Numbered from the stretch's first letter, positions 33,585 through 43,514 are shown. The stretch: 55,088 nt of DNA from Candidatus Curtissbacteria bacterium RIFCSPLOWO2_02_41_11 (GCA_001775055.1 MFBU01000020.1:1-55088), one strand, 5' to 3'. Numbers and translations: made by a program. The notes: a model not told the origin generated them from the letters alone.

Positions 33585-34963
33585 TCTTCCCCTTCATTTT
33601 TTAAAATCATATAAATCAAAATTGCCATAAAAAATAGACTAAGTGCCACTCCCAGCCATAACTGCCAGCCATCTGTATGCTGTCTGACGAGTCCAAAATT
33701 TTTTCCGGCAAAAGCCAATGTCTCTTGTCTGTCGGCAAGTACCCCCATTTTAATTTTTGTCCAAAGTCCATTGGGACCGGATATTAAAAGAGTCACCCAT
33801 GGGGAAACCACAAAAGCGAGAATTGCCAAAAGCAAAAAGCTAACTACGCCAAAAATCAGAGCCCCCAAGGCTTTACCGGCCGCAGACCAAGTCTCTACCG
33901 CCAATGTTTTGACTAAACGCAGTCTATCGATAATCGCAGTTAAGGTTAAAGCCGAAACGATTGCCGCAAACATATTTAAATTAGGAACAAGCCTTTGGGG
34001 ATGTGGCAACAATGACCGTTGATACCAAAGCCACTCGCCGACAAGTATTAGAAAAATTATAAAAAGCAGAAAGGAAAAAAAGATTGGCTGGCGATCTTCC
34101 CTCTTGCCAAAGAAAACGAAAGAGGCAAAAAGTGTCAAAAAGCCAATAGTCACAGGTAGTGGAAATAGAAACTTTAGATTGACTTTGAGCTGGTTGAAAA
34201 AACCAATCAAAGTCTCCTGCCAAAAACTCGGTGTGTACCAAAAGGATACCAGGCCCAGGGATATCAGAAGTACCAATAAAAACCGCTTGAATTTAATTCT
34301 AGCATTCCCTAAAAACAAATCAGTGAGCGCAACGACTGTTAAAACCAAAAACAAACTCAGCGCTTGGGATCGGCTGGCAAGAAGGATAAAAGCACAAGCC
34401 AAAACAGTTATAACTAAATCACTTGTTTTGTCCGACTTGATATAGCGCAAGAAAAAAAGGGCGGCAAAAGCAATCAAGGCTAAAGCCAGAAAATGGGCGC
34501 CGTCGCCGTATATTATCGTAAAAAATGATTTGGCGGAAATTAATTGGCTCTGATAGCGTCCTGAAAAGAAAAGGGACAAAATAAAAATAGGCATAGGCGG
34601 AATTAAGTAAAGAACAGAAGCTAAAATGGCCGTTACGCGCCTTTTGGTTAAATCATAAACAAAAAGATAAATCCCGACCGTAGAAATCATCAAAGAACCA
34701 ATAAAAAGAAATCTAAGAGAGCTATCGGCATTAAAGCCAAAGATCGAAAGTACCGATATTAAAAATGGCACCAGCGGAGTAAAAAAGACTTCTTCAAAGG
34801 TAATTTTGGCAATAATCGGCCAAAAGATAACGAATGAAAGCAGGACGAAAACTCCGATATAGATAAGATTAATCCGATCAAAAAGGATAACGGGGTAACC
34901 ATTTGTTGCTGATCTCCTATTAAACCAAAACAGCGGACGCTTGGGAATGTTTTGGGGATCCAT
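33581..34963 (-). CDS. polytopic membrane protein related to the 708-residue neighbour
   Basis: The 460-residue protein has about 11 helices. YGDGAHFLALALIAFAALF and SFWYTPSFWQETL correspond to WGEGPHILALVFL and AFWYNGPFLRTFF of the following gene in position and spacing, so the two are distant paralogues of the PTPS-related/GT-C-like group. It lacks the C-terminal soluble domain. It is the first gene of the three-gene operon 34,963 to 30,931. The upstream 40-base gap to the next gene has an AATTGACAATTA repeat. The reaction is unknown. Confidence 0.72.
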   Translation of the reverse strand: MDPQNIPKRPLFWFNRRSATNGYPVILFDRINLIYIGVFVLLSFVIFWPIIAKITFEEVFFTPLVPFLISVLSIFGFNADSSLRFLFIGSLMISTVGIYLFVYDLTKRRVTAILASVLYLIPPMPIFILSLFFSGRYQSQLISAKSFFTIIYGDGAHFLALALIAFAALFFLRYIKSDKTSDLVITVLACAFILLASRSQALSLFLVLTVVALTDLFLGNARIKFKRFLLVLLISLGLVSFWYTPSFWQETLIGFFNQLKVNLKFLFPLPVTIGFLTLFASFVFFGKREDRQPIFFSFLLFIIFLILVGEWLWYQRSLLPHPQRLVPNLNMFAAIVSALTLTAIIDRLRLVKTLAVETWSAAGKALGALIFGVVSFLLLAILAFVVSPWVTLLISGPNGLWTKIKMGVLADRQETLAFAGKNFGLVRQHTDGWQLWLGVALSLFFMAILIYMILKNEGEE

Positions 34964-35002
34964 TATTAACTAATATAACATCTGACAATTAATAATTGAC
35001 AA

Positions 35003-35839
35003 TTAACGGCCTGAAATCACCTGGGGAATCTGGTCAAAGATATCTGAAGCAACTACCCCTTCGCCTTTCGCATTTGCTGCCAGCTCCCCGGCGCGGCCGT
35101 TGATATAAGCCGCCGCATGGGCTGCTTCAAAAAGGCCGGTTCCGCGCGAAAGCAGCGCCCCTACAATACCGGCGAGTGTATCGCCGAAGCCCCCTTTGGT
35201 CATCAAGGGTGTGCCTGAATTATTGGTAATAGTCGTTGTCCCGTCGGTAATAATATCAACGTATCCCTTTAAAAGAACCATAGCGTGATATTTGCTGGCA
35301 GCCTGTTTGGCAGCTACTAACTTAACCTCAAAATCGTCGCTTATTTTGTCTTGACTTAAAAGAACAGCCAGCTCCCCGGCATGCGGGGTTAAAATAACCT
35401 GTTTGCCAAAAACGACCTGGGGTTTTTGGGCAATGGCGCGCAGGGCATCGGCATCCAAAACCATCGGGATGACAAATTTACTGATCAACTTTTGAATAGA
35501 AGCAAGAGTTGAGGGGTGTCTTCCCAGTCCGCAACCCAAAACTACGCTGTTTATTTTTCTGACATGGGCAATGTCTAATATTTGATTAAGATGTCGGCCG
35601 GAAAGATAATCACCCCGCAGTGGATAAGTAATCAGATCAGGCAAAGTGTATGAGGCCACATCAGCCGCTCGCTCGGGGGCAACAATAGTCACTAAATCAG
35701 CTCCCGTTCGAAGAGCAGATACCCCAACCAGAGTTGCCGAACCTGAGTAAAGTTTTGACCCACAAACAACTAAAACCGAACCGTAGTTGCCTTTGTGGAC
35801 CCAATCGGGTCTTGGTGGATAGATTTTGGACAGATCCAT
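35003..35839 (-). CDS. nnrD: ADP-dependent NAD(P)H-hydrate dehydratase
   Basis: From the ATG at 35,839 the protein has 278 residues. HKGNYGSVLVVCGSKLYSGS near the N-terminus, VLDADALRAIA in the middle, LTPHAGELAVLL, and the nucleotide and catalytic motif MTKGGFGDTLAGIVGALLS are the landmarks of the carbohydrate-kinase-like NnrD family. The enzyme dehydrates damaged NADHX and NADPHX using ADP and works in the cytosol as part of metabolite repair. The epimerase half (NnrE) that is fused to it in many bacteria is absent here. A TTG five codons upstream is a less likely start. Confidence 0.87.
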   Translation of the reverse strand: MDLSKIYPPRPDWVHKGNYGSVLVVCGSKLYSGSATLVGVSALRTGADLVTIVAPERAADVASYTLPDLITYPLRGDYLSGRHLNQILDIAHVRKINSVVLGCGLGRHPSTLASIQKLISKFVIPMVLDADALRAIAQKPQVVFGKQVILTPHAGELAVLLSQDKISDDFEVKLVAAKQAASKYHAMVLLKGYVDIITDGTTTITNNSGTPLMTKGGFGDTLAGIVGALLSRGTGLFEAAHAAAYINGRAGELAANAKGEGVVASDIFDQIPQVISGR

Positions 35840-35867
35840 GGACAGGTTTTGCAAAAAGTCTAAAGAC

Positions 35868-35925
35868 TAAAGTCTAACGCCAGCAAATAGAAGCATTAGT
35901 CGTTAGTCGTTAAGCTTTAAGCGTT
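35868..35925. repeat. heptamer-type tandem repeats
   Basis: AAGTCTAAAGACTAAAGTC and, further on, TTAGTCGTTAGTCGTTAAGC repeat 7-base units in the gap upstream of nnrD. The second unit is the same TTAGTCG word seen inside the giant gene and pgk. Confidence 0.7.
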
Positions 35926-35960
35926 TCTAAACTACCAGAAATTTGCTTTTAGGGCAAGAA

Positions 35961-36026
35961 TTAGGAGTACTGACCAACTTGAATTACCTGTTCAATCAAT
36001 CGATTACTATACCCCCACTCGTTATT
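35961..36026 (-). pseudogene. C-terminal remnant of a second GAPDH gene
   Basis: Read on the minus strand this stretch encodes NNEWGYSNRLIEQVIQVGQYS and a stop, which is the extreme C-terminus of glyceraldehyde-3-phosphate dehydrogenase. It is similar to, but clearly different from, the end of the intact gene just upstream (NEYGYANRLVEQVIQIGNYP). Nothing upstream of the Asn-Glu-Trp continues the homology; a repeat element begins there instead. The NEWGYSNR version is the more common one in the family. Confidence 0.85.
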
Positions 36027-36046
36027 TTTGAAAATCTACGATTTTC

Positions 36047-36215
36047 AAAACTATATCAGCAGCGCTCCGCGCTCTGATATATCAGGAAGCGCAGACAACG
36101 AAGTTGTCGAGAAGGCTGATATCAGAGGAGCGCCATTGGCATGAAGTCCTGAACGCAGTCGAAGGACTGTGCCAAGGCGACCTGCTGATATCATACCGTC
36201 CAGCTTTGCTGGACT
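36047..36215. repeat. modular palindromic repeat element, copy 2
   Basis: This element between the GAPDH stop and the GAPDH remnant has CTGATATATCAG (36,074), hairpin GACAAC-GAA-GTTGTC (36,094-36,108), a large hairpin from GATATCAG (36,118) to CTGATATC (36,184) with inner TTGGCA/TGCCAA and AGTCC/GGACT stems, and a final hairpin GTCCAGC-TTT-GCTGGAC (36,199-36,215). Its plan matches the element at 8,994-9,102. Confidence 0.7.
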
Positions 36216-36222
36216 AAAAGCG

Positions 36223-37233
36223 TTATGGGTAATTACCTATCTGTATCACTTGTTCAACCAGTCGATTGGCATAGCCATACTCATTGTCATACCAAGCAAA
36301 GACTTTGACCATGTCGCCGTCAACTACTTGGGTTAAAGATAAGTCAACAATTGAAGACTCGCTGCGGCCGATGATATCCGAGGATACTAATGGATCGCTG
36401 GAAACCACCAAAATGCCCTTTGACTTGAGAGCAGCATCGGTTAAGGCTTTATTAACTTCCTCAACAGTCACTTTTTTATTTAACAGAAATGTAAAATCGG
36501 CAATTGATCCGCAAATTACCGGCACACGCAAGGCCACTCCATCAAATTTGCCCCTCAAAGTCGGGATCGCCTCGGTGGTAGCAATAGCTGCCCCTGTTGT
36601 TGTTGGAATAATGTTGACATAAGCAGCCCGCGCCCGTCTCAAATCCCCTGCCTTGCCTCCCGGCGGCGGTCCGTCTACCAGATTTTGTTCGGCAGTCACC
36701 GCATGAATCGTTGTCATCATCGCTTTTTTGATACCAAAAGCATCTTGCATTACTTTGGCAACCGGCGCGATACAATTGGTCGTACACGAAGCGTTATTAA
36801 TAACATCCTGACCCTGATAGTCTTGCTCATTAACTCCCAAAAGCACGGTTGGCGTCTCTTTGGCCGGAGCGCTGATAACCACTTTCTTGGCGCCGGCAGT
36901 GATGTGTTTTGAAGCTTCCTCAAGTTTGGTAAAGCGCCCGGTCGACTCGACAACCACATCCACCCCTAAATTTTCCCAAGGGAGTTTGGCCGGCTCTTTC
37001 TCGGCAAGAATCGGATATTTTTGACCATTAACGATTAGGTTTCTCTCATCTGATGAAACTTCTTTGGGGTAAACACCATAGACTGAGTCGTATTTTAAAA
37101 GGTGAGCTAAAGTCGCCGGTTCCATCAAGTCATTAATGGCCACAACCTCAACTTCTTGGGCGTGGCGGTCTAGGGCTACTTTAAAAGCAGTCCGTCCAAT
37201 TCTGCCAAAACCGTTTATGGCAACTTTGATCAT
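36223..37233 (-). CDS. gap: glyceraldehyde-3-phosphate dehydrogenase, type I
   Basis: The 336-residue protein has the NAD-binding start VAINGFGRIGRTAFK, the catalytic NNASCTTNC with Cys150, the phosphate-binding DLRRARAAYVNIIPTTTGAA and the C-terminal DNEYGYANRLVEQV. It oxidises glyceraldehyde 3-phosphate to 1,3-bisphosphoglycerate in glycolysis. The phosphoglycerate kinase gene lies 6.3 kb upstream on the same strand, outside any shared operon. The gene is followed by a structured repeat and by the tail of a second GAPDH. A heptamer tract (TTGTCAGTTGTCAGTTGTCA) fills the 29-base gap on its 5' side. Confidence 0.95.
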   Translation of the reverse strand: MIKVAINGFGRIGRTAFKVALDRHAQEVEVVAINDLMEPATLAHLLKYDSVYGVYPKEVSSDERNLIVNGQKYPILAEKEPAKLPWENLGVDVVVESTGRFTKLEEASKHITAGAKKVVISAPAKETPTVLLGVNEQDYQGQDVINNASCTTNCIAPVAKVMQDAFGIKKAMMTTIHAVTAEQNLVDGPPPGGKAGDLRRARAAYVNIIPTTTGAAIATTEAIPTLRGKFDGVALRVPVICGSIADFTFLLNKKVTVEEVNKALTDAALKSKGILVVSSDPLVSSDIIGRSESSIVDLSLTQVVDGDMVKVFAWYDNEYGYANRLVEQVIQIGNYP

Positions 37234-37237
37234 ACTT

Positions 37238-37262
37238 TAATTGTCAGTTGTCAGTTGTCAAT
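37238..37262. repeat. TCAGTTG heptamer repeat upstream of gap
   Basis: The 29-base gap between the DUF3999 and gap genes consists largely of TTGTCAGTTGTCAGTTGTCA, three and a half turns of a 7-base unit. The same word occurs inside folC at about 45,713. Confidence 0.75.
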
Positions 37263-38531
37263 CTATCTTGATTTTTTAACTTGAAAAGCAAGTTTTGCAA
37301 TCATTGTCCCTAAAATCAACACCCCAATTACTAAAACTGCGGGCAAAAGAAAAGGATATCTTTCTGTTAACGGTTTTTCCCTGGCTTTTTCGGGAACAAA
37401 AGATGAATTCTCCTGTTCACTCCCCAGTACTGCAGCACTTACGTCTGAGGCGTTAAAGTACACTAAATACGACTCAATATCGTAATCTGGATAGCGTGCC
37501 TGGGGATTGCCGTAAAAAAGCTTATAAGTTTCGCCCAGAGCATATTCAAAAATTACTTTGCGTACCGTACCGAAAACCGCAAAATCAGTAAGTTTAACAG
37601 GAGAATTATCCCGATTAAATACTGTCAATCTTAAATATCTGAAATTTCCTTCACTAAAAGTGACGCTATCCTTCGCCCCATCAAATCTTGGAGTCTGGTA
37701 ACTAAAAATTACGTCCTTGGCAAGATTGGTGAAATTATTATTATCGTTACTTCCTTCAATTAGTACTTCCCGATTGAAATTAACTTCCTTCGTTGAAAAA
37801 CTTATTTTATTACTCGGGATACCTCTAGCACCCAAATCCAGAAGATAAGTGGAGGTTTGTTTTTCCTGATCATTTTTAGTTTCTAACAATTTAGGATCGT
37901 AAGTCGCCGTTCTCGAGGAAATATAGATATCGTTAATAACCGACGCTCCGGTAACTTTAATCGGTTCTTCTCCATTATCTAAAATCTTAATTCTCAAAAA
38001 TCTTGCCGTACTTTGAGGATAATAGACAGTCGTGTTTTTAGCTTTAAAATCCATCGAGTAGTCATAAATGTAAGAGCCTTCGTCTGCTTTCTTTGCCAAA
38101 AGCCAATTGGCTGAATCATCGCTTGTCTCGACTTCGACCTGTCTCCTGAAGTTGACAGAAGAGGTCTGAATTGTAACCGAGTTATGTAAGATTCCCTGTC
38201 TGCCCAGATCTGCAATAAATTGGGTATTATCTCCAACCTTAATTCCCAAATCACGGATTCTTGCAGGAATTGTCTCAATCGTCTTCTGGCCGGACTCTAT
38301 AGTCAGTTTATATTTAATCTCGTCACCCAGATTATTGATGATTCTCAAATCAGCCAAACCTTCCTTGGCATGTTCGTAAACCTGGTTATCAAGCGAAAAA
38401 GACGCCAGTTTTTGACTGCCGGTTACTCTAATCTCCCTGCTGTATTGCCATTTTTCAGCGTTAAAATCAGCTCCTGCCTCGCCGGTTACGAGTAAAAACA
38501 ATACTGAAATCAGAAAGATTTTACTTATCAT
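37263..38531 (-). CDS. DUF3999-family exported protein
   Basis: The 422-residue protein has a signal peptide (residues 1-21), then beta-rich repeats that include two discoidin-like segments (VTIQTSSVNFRRQVEVETS and ISFSTKEVNFNREVLIEGS), the family hallmark ETYKLFYGNPQARYPDYDIE, and a C-terminal membrane helix. It overlaps the upstream DUF2339 gene by 11 bases. DUF2339 and DUF3999 genes are often neighbours in bacteria and are presumed to form one membrane unit, whose role is unknown. Confidence 0.85.
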   Translation of the reverse strand: MISKIFLISVLFLLVTGEAGADFNAEKWQYSREIRVTGSQKLASFSLDNQVYEHAKEGLADLRIINNLGDEIKYKLTIESGQKTIETIPARIRDLGIKVGDNTQFIADLGRQGILHNSVTIQTSSVNFRRQVEVETSDDSANWLLAKKADEGSYIYDYSMDFKAKNTTVYYPQSTARFLRIKILDNGEEPIKVTGASVINDIYISSRTATYDPKLLETKNDQEKQTSTYLLDLGARGIPSNKISFSTKEVNFNREVLIEGSNDNNNFTNLAKDVIFSYQTPRFDGAKDSVTFSEGNFRYLRLTVFNRDNSPVKLTDFAVFGTVRKVIFEYALGETYKLFYGNPQARYPDYDIESYLVYFNASDVSAAVLGSEQENSSFVPEKAREKPLTERYPFLLPAVLVIGVLILGTMIAKLAFQVKKSR

Positions 38532-40752
38532 TTAAAAGAAAGGCGCTAATTTGTGTTTTGTATTTCTGATAGACAAGAGATGTTGCTAATAAAATTGTCC
38601 CTAAAACCATAAAGGCAACAATTCTGTAACCTTGTTGCAAGTTCCTTGAATCATAAACAAACACTTTAAAAATTGTCAGCATTAAAAATGCTAAGGCAAA
38701 CAGTCTAATCGGTTTGTATTTAGCCGCAATACCTATGCCCAGCAGGATTACTGAGTAAAATAGCCATATTACGGACAGCGAAATATCTCTGGCTGATTCC
38801 AAACCTTTTATTTTCGTAAGGTCCTGGCTGGTTAAAGTTTTGGGTGGCTGGTAATTGTAATTTGGTCTAGGAACATACCTATTATATGGAGTCGGACTCG
38901 GATAACGGTAATATTGATAATTATTTGGCTGCCTTTCAATTTGTCCGCTGCCAGTTGCCGAGTAATTAGGATATGTATCGTAAATATTTATTCCCTGAGC
39001 AATTTTTATTCCCAGAACTCTAACGTCTGTTTCCAGCGACTGCAATCGGCTATTCCTAAATTGATCAATTTTCCTGCCGTAATATGAAATCGACTCCCAA
39101 GATAAAACCCATATCAGAAGAACGTTCAGTACGATTAAAAGAGAAGGTAGTATTTTCTTTTCGTCCTCGTCCAGATTCTGACTGTATTTAAAATACAGAT
39201 ACGAAGCGCAGCCCATTGAAATAACGGAAATCATAAACGTCAAAAATCGTATGTTGAAAATTAAGGTAAATTGAGAAATATCTATTTGCGTGTCAAAAGC
39301 CAATAATCTAATAACGACCAGTATGTAAATTATCAGAGCGGCGACTCTCAGTTTTTGACTGCTTATTAAAAAACCAAGCAGCAGCAAGGATGCCGCTTCA
39401 ACTGCCCAGACAATCGTAATTAAATTCTTTTTAACCGAAAGAGGCACGGCGATTGTTAAAAAGAATATGGCAATACCCAAAAATCCTAAAGTCAAATAAG
39501 AGCTTTCTTTAAACTTTTGATAGCTTAAAGAACCCAAGGCAAAATAGAAAGCTGCAAGAGCGAAAGCAAAAAATCCGATAAAGTCTTTATAGCCGGCATC
39601 AGTCATCAAATAATAACCCAGGCCGAAATATACAAGAGCGTTAAGAAGCATCAGTATGATATCCGACTCTTCCGCTTCTTTTTTATATACGAAGTTGTAG
39701 ATAAAAAGACTGATCGCAAAGATCAAAAAGATAATTGTCAGGAAGGTAATTGTTTCAAGAAATTTTTCCGCCTTCCAGTGGATACCTGCCCAGGATACAA
39801 AAACAATATAAGTACCGGCAAAAGTAGCAATGCTAAGCTCGCGCCAGTTTTTGAAAAAAGCGACAGCCAAAACCCCAAGATTTAAAATCACAATATATGA
39901 CATCAAAACTATCTCACTGTCAAACCCTTTCCCCAAAAGAATCGGTGTCGCAAAACCGCCGATTACCCCAAGAACACCTATGTAAACGGCTTCATAGCGA
40001 ATTGCCAAAAGCGAGGACAAAATGGTAATAATTGACATCGAAGCAAGAGCTACATATGGCGAGATAAGATGGAAAAGTCCTAAGGCTGCCCAGATTGAAA
40101 GATATAAAACGACAATTCCTCCTGAGCTTATTATCTGACTGTACTTGTGGACTTTTTCTCTTAAAAATTCTCCGGCAAAAATTAGAGAAATTCCAAATAC
40201 CAGTCCGATGACCACTTGGCCAACGGGACCGATTAACCCGTTGTCGAAAGCAAATTTCAAAAAGAAAACGACTGCAAAAACGATCGCTACTATCCCGACA
40301 ATCGCGAACCAATTGGCTGCTAATTTGAACTCTAAACTCTGTTCTTCCTCTGGCGGCTTTTCAATTTCTAAAGTACCTGAGATTCCCTTAACTTGCTCTG
40401 TCCTTAGTTCACTCGGTTCTTTTGAGGATTTTTTGGCTCTTTCCCTGTAGGGCAAAATCGATTTTAATCCTAACGCTCCCAACAATATTCCAATCACTAT
40501 CGGGACTAAGTAGGCAGAGGATGAGGAACGTCCGAGGTTAAACAAAAAATTTGGCAGTGAAGACAAAAGAATTAAACCACCGACAATTAAAAGAATTACT
40601 CCACCAATCGGGAAACTCGGTTCTTCGCTTTTAGATGGAAAATCTTTAGAGGGAATTACTGTTTCTGGCGGTTTTGTACCTGTTTCCAGCTTCATGAGGC
40701 GGCTTTCGATATCCGAAATGCGCCTTTCCAAATCACCAATTTTGTCTTCCAT
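38521..40752 (-). CDS. DUF2339-family polytopic membrane protein
   Basis: The 743-residue protein starts with a coiled coil (MEDKIGDLERRISDIESRLM) and then has some 20 membrane helices in two blocks, separated near residue 600 by a Tyr/Pro/Asn-rich loop (QYYRYPSPTPYNRYVPRPN). This is the usual plan of DUF2339. The overlap with the DUF3999 gene implies coupled translation. I cannot assign a function. The Tyr-rich loop is probably outside the membrane and might be flexible. Confidence 0.85.
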   Translation of the reverse strand: MEDKIGDLERRISDIESRLMKLETGTKPPETVIPSKDFPSKSEEPSFPIGGVILLIVGGLILLSSLPNFLFNLGRSSSSAYLVPIVIGILLGALGLKSILPYRERAKKSSKEPSELRTEQVKGISGTLEIEKPPEEEQSLEFKLAANWFAIVGIVAIVFAVVFFLKFAFDNGLIGPVGQVVIGLVFGISLIFAGEFLREKVHKYSQIISSGGIVVLYLSIWAALGLFHLISPYVALASMSIITILSSLLAIRYEAVYIGVLGVIGGFATPILLGKGFDSEIVLMSYIVILNLGVLAVAFFKNWRELSIATFAGTYIVFVSWAGIHWKAEKFLETITFLTIIFLIFAISLFIYNFVYKKEAEESDIILMLLNALVYFGLGYYLMTDAGYKDFIGFFAFALAAFYFALGSLSYQKFKESSYLTLGFLGIAIFFLTIAVPLSVKKNLITIVWAVEAASLLLLGFLISSQKLRVAALIIYILVVIRLLAFDTQIDISQFTLIFNIRFLTFMISVISMGCASYLYFKYSQNLDEDEKKILPSLLIVLNVLLIWVLSWESISYYGRKIDQFRNSRLQSLETDVRVLGIKIAQGINIYDTYPNYSATGSGQIERQPNNYQYYRYPSPTPYNRYVPRPNYNYQPPKTLTSQDLTKIKGLESARDISLSVIWLFYSVILLGIGIAAKYKPIRLFALAFLMLTIFKVFVYDSRNLQQGYRIVAFMVLGTILLATSLVYQKYKTQISAFLLNDK

Positions 40753-40816
40753 CTTCTAACTTCAGCTTAACACTTCGCCATTTACCTATCAATTATTTGC
40801 CAATTGTCGTTGAAAC

Positions 40817-43462
40817 TCAATCGTCAATTTCAACTAGCGGTTCGATCTTTCCAAAGGATAATTTTGGTGATCTTATTGAAATTGCTGAAGACTTTTTAAA
40901 AAACTTCCTTGCCTCCTCCACCCAAATAATCAAAGTCGAAGCCAAAAAGGCCAAAAGCCAATGGGCTAGTGTTAGTTTTTGGGTATGCAATAATTGATTG
41001 CCAAAACTGGTCTGAATTACCAAAATCTGCAAAACAAAAACAATACCAACTGCCGCAAGTAAGTAACCGTTATTTAAGGGTATTGAAAAGATCGATTTTT
41101 GCCTTGAGCGTACATTAAAGGCATTCATCCATTGACTGGCAGCAAGAACAACCAAGGCAAAGCTTCGGGCATAACCTAAAGAATAGTTTTTTTCAAAAAA
41201 GATAAAAAGAGGTAGAGTTGCCAAAAGCATTGAAAAAGCCATTAATAAACTTCGATTGATGGCCAAACTATCGACAAGATTTTCGCTTTGCACTTCATCA
41301 CGCGAATGGATTCCATCCTCCGGCGGCTCCTGCGCAAGAGCAACAACCAAAAACCCGTCAGTCACAAAATTAAGCCAGATGATCTGCACCGCCACTAGCG
41401 GCAGAGGCAAACCAATAAGAATCGCACCGGCAATAACCAAAACTTCTCCAACGCTGGTCGAAAACAAATACAAAATCACTTTTTTTAAGGTTAGATAAAT
41501 GCTTCTTCCCTCGCCAATTGCCTCGCAAATTGTCGAAAAATCATTGTCGGTTAAAACTATATCGGAAGCATCTTTGGCAACTTGAGTTCCCGACCCAAGA
41601 CCGATTCCCAGATTTGCTGCCTGCAGAGCCGGCGCGTCATTAACACCGTCTCCGGTCATCGCCACTATGTGGCCTTTTTCTTTATAAAGATTGACGATTT
41701 TGTGCTTGTGCTCGGGCGTAATTCTGGCAAAAACCGATACCGCCTCAAGTGATTCTAAAAGTTGCTCTTTAGAAAATTTTTCGATATCCGCGCCGGTTAA
41801 CACTTTATCACCTTCCTCAAAAATACCAACTTCTTGGGCAATACTTTGGGCAGTCTTTGGAAAATCGCCGGTCATCATCACCACGCGAAGACCGGCCCTC
41901 TTTGCTTTCTCAACTGAGGCCTTAACATGCTCGCGAATTTCCTCGTCTATTGCCAAAAGTGCATGAAATGCAAGTTTATTTTTTCTGGGACCATAGACGG
42001 CAATACCAACTACCCTCAGTCCCTTTTCGGTTAAATTTTGATAATCGGAAGATAAATTATGATCAATTTTTAAATCTCGGCTTAAAAATTCGGGTGCGCC
42101 TATGTAAATATCCCATTGACCATCATCACCGGTGAATTTGGCCTCAATATATCTCTTTCTTGAATCAAAGGGTTTGGCGACAATCGTTTGATATTCTTTT
42201 TCCAAATCTTCTTTGACAAGTCCCAGCTTGCGGCAAAGAACCGCAATAGCTGCCTCGGTTGGATCACCGACCGGCTTAAAACCGCTACCTTCTTCAAAAA
42301 TGACATCGGCCTTAAGCGAAAGATAGGTTAAGGCCAAAAGCTTTTTAAGATTTACCAAAGTTTCCTTAGTCCCACCCTCGATTTTACCCTCCGGCGCATA
42401 ACCTTGCCCGCTAATCTTAAAATGGGTTTTGCCAAAATAGACTTTATTAATAATCATTTGACCGGTTGTCAAAGTTCCGGTTTTATCAACTAATAAGGTA
42501 TCGGCATTACCCATAGCCTCGACCGCTGCCATCTGCCTGACAATTGCCCGGGCGCGGGCCATGCGCCAGACTCCTCGCGCCAGAACTATGGTTACTGCCA
42601 CCGGCAAACCTTCGGGGACAACCGAAACTGAAAGACCGATAACCGCTGTAAAAATCTCACGAAGGGCAATTCCCCGCAAAAGCCCAATAAACAACATTAA
42701 AATGGCAATGACTAAAACTCCCCAGGCAATTACATGAGTCAGTCTGGTTATTTTTTGAGCCAAGGGCAGAGGGATATCGGCAGTTTCAAGTAAGCCTTTG
42801 GAGATTTTGCCAAGCTCGCTTTCAAAACCTGTCGCTACCACGACTGCTTCTGCATAACCCGAAGCAACACTGGTCCCGGCAAAAACCATGTTCTTCTGAT
42901 CACCGATGACCAGATTTTTACGACTTAAAACATCGGGATTTTTGGCAATTGTGTAGGCTTCTCCCGTTAAAATGGCTTCATCGGTCATTAAACTTTCCAC
43001 ATGAACCAGTCTGGCATCAGCGGCGACTCGATCCCCTTCGTGCAAAATTAATATATCTCCGGACACAACTTCTTCAGAAGGCACAAGCATTTCTTCACCG
43101 CCCCGCCTAACTACTGCTTTGTGGCGTATCAAATTTCTAAGCCGTTGCAGGGAATTTCTCGCTCTTCCTTCTTGAACCGTACCGACTATGGCATTAATGG
43201 TAATTACCGCCAATATAACTAAAGCGTCAATGCTTTGGCCAAACATTAAAACTAAAACCGCCGCAAAAATTAGAATGTAAATTAAGGGGCTTTTGAATTG
43301 TCTTGCGAAAATATCAAAAATCGTTTCTTTTTTAACTTGGGCTAAAATATTAGGGCCGAAGGTTTTTAAGCGGGAGCTGACTTGCGTCAGAGTTAAGCCT
43401 TCTTGAGCACTAACCAATAATCCTTGGCAAACTTCCTTGGCAGTTTTTTGATAATAGGTCAT
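40817..43462 (-). CDS. P2-type cation-transporting ATPase
   Basis: From the ATG at 43,462 the protein has 881 residues. The N-terminal cation ATPase domain is followed by the actuator motif LTGEA (166-170), the ion-site helix VVPEGLPVAV (281-290) with the PEGLP form of P2 pumps, the phosphorylation motif DKTGTLTTGQ with Asp326, and the hinge MTGDGVNDAPALQAANLGIG. The PEGLP form and overall length fit Ca2+- or Na+-type P2 ATPases; the ion is not certain. A TTG four codons upstream is possible. It is placed 42 bases after a stretch of CAACTAA heptamers that follows pgk. Confidence 0.9.
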   Translation of the reverse strand: MTYYQKTAKEVCQGLLVSAQEGLTLTQVSSRLKTFGPNILAQVKKETIFDIFARQFKSPLIYILIFAAVLVLMFGQSIDALVILAVITINAIVGTVQEGRARNSLQRLRNLIRHKAVVRRGGEEMLVPSEEVVSGDILILHEGDRVAADARLVHVESLMTDEAILTGEAYTIAKNPDVLSRKNLVIGDQKNMVFAGTSVASGYAEAVVVATGFESELGKISKGLLETADIPLPLAQKITRLTHVIAWGVLVIAILMLFIGLLRGIALREIFTAVIGLSVSVVPEGLPVAVTIVLARGVWRMARARAIVRQMAAVEAMGNADTLLVDKTGTLTTGQMIINKVYFGKTHFKISGQGYAPEGKIEGGTKETLVNLKKLLALTYLSLKADVIFEEGSGFKPVGDPTEAAIAVLCRKLGLVKEDLEKEYQTIVAKPFDSRKRYIEAKFTGDDGQWDIYIGAPEFLSRDLKIDHNLSSDYQNLTEKGLRVVGIAVYGPRKNKLAFHALLAIDEEIREHVKASVEKAKRAGLRVVMMTGDFPKTAQSIAQEVGIFEEGDKVLTGADIEKFSKEQLLESLEAVSVFARITPEHKHKIVNLYKEKGHIVAMTGDGVNDAPALQAANLGIGLGSGTQVAKDASDIVLTDNDFSTICEAIGEGRSIYLTLKKVILYLFSTSVGEVLVIAGAILIGLPLPLVAVQIIWLNFVTDGFLVVALAQEPPEDGIHSRDEVQSENLVDSLAINRSLLMAFSMLLATLPLFIFFEKNYSLGYARSFALVVLAASQWMNAFNVRSRQKSIFSIPLNNGYLLAAVGIVFVLQILVIQTSFGNQLLHTQKLTLAHWLLAFLASTLIIWVEEARKFFKKSSAISIRSPKLSFGKIEPLVEIDD

Positions 43463-43465
43463 TGT

Positions 43466-43503
43466 AATAGACAACTAACAACTAACATCTAACAACTAAC
43501 TAC
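43466..43503. repeat. CAACTAA heptamer-type repeats
   Basis: The gap between pgk and the ATPase gene is ACAACTAACAACTAACATC and further CAACTAACTA text, 7- and 8-base repeats of one word. No gene or terminator is visible. Confidence 0.75.
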
Positions 43504-43514
43504 TTACTGGAAAA

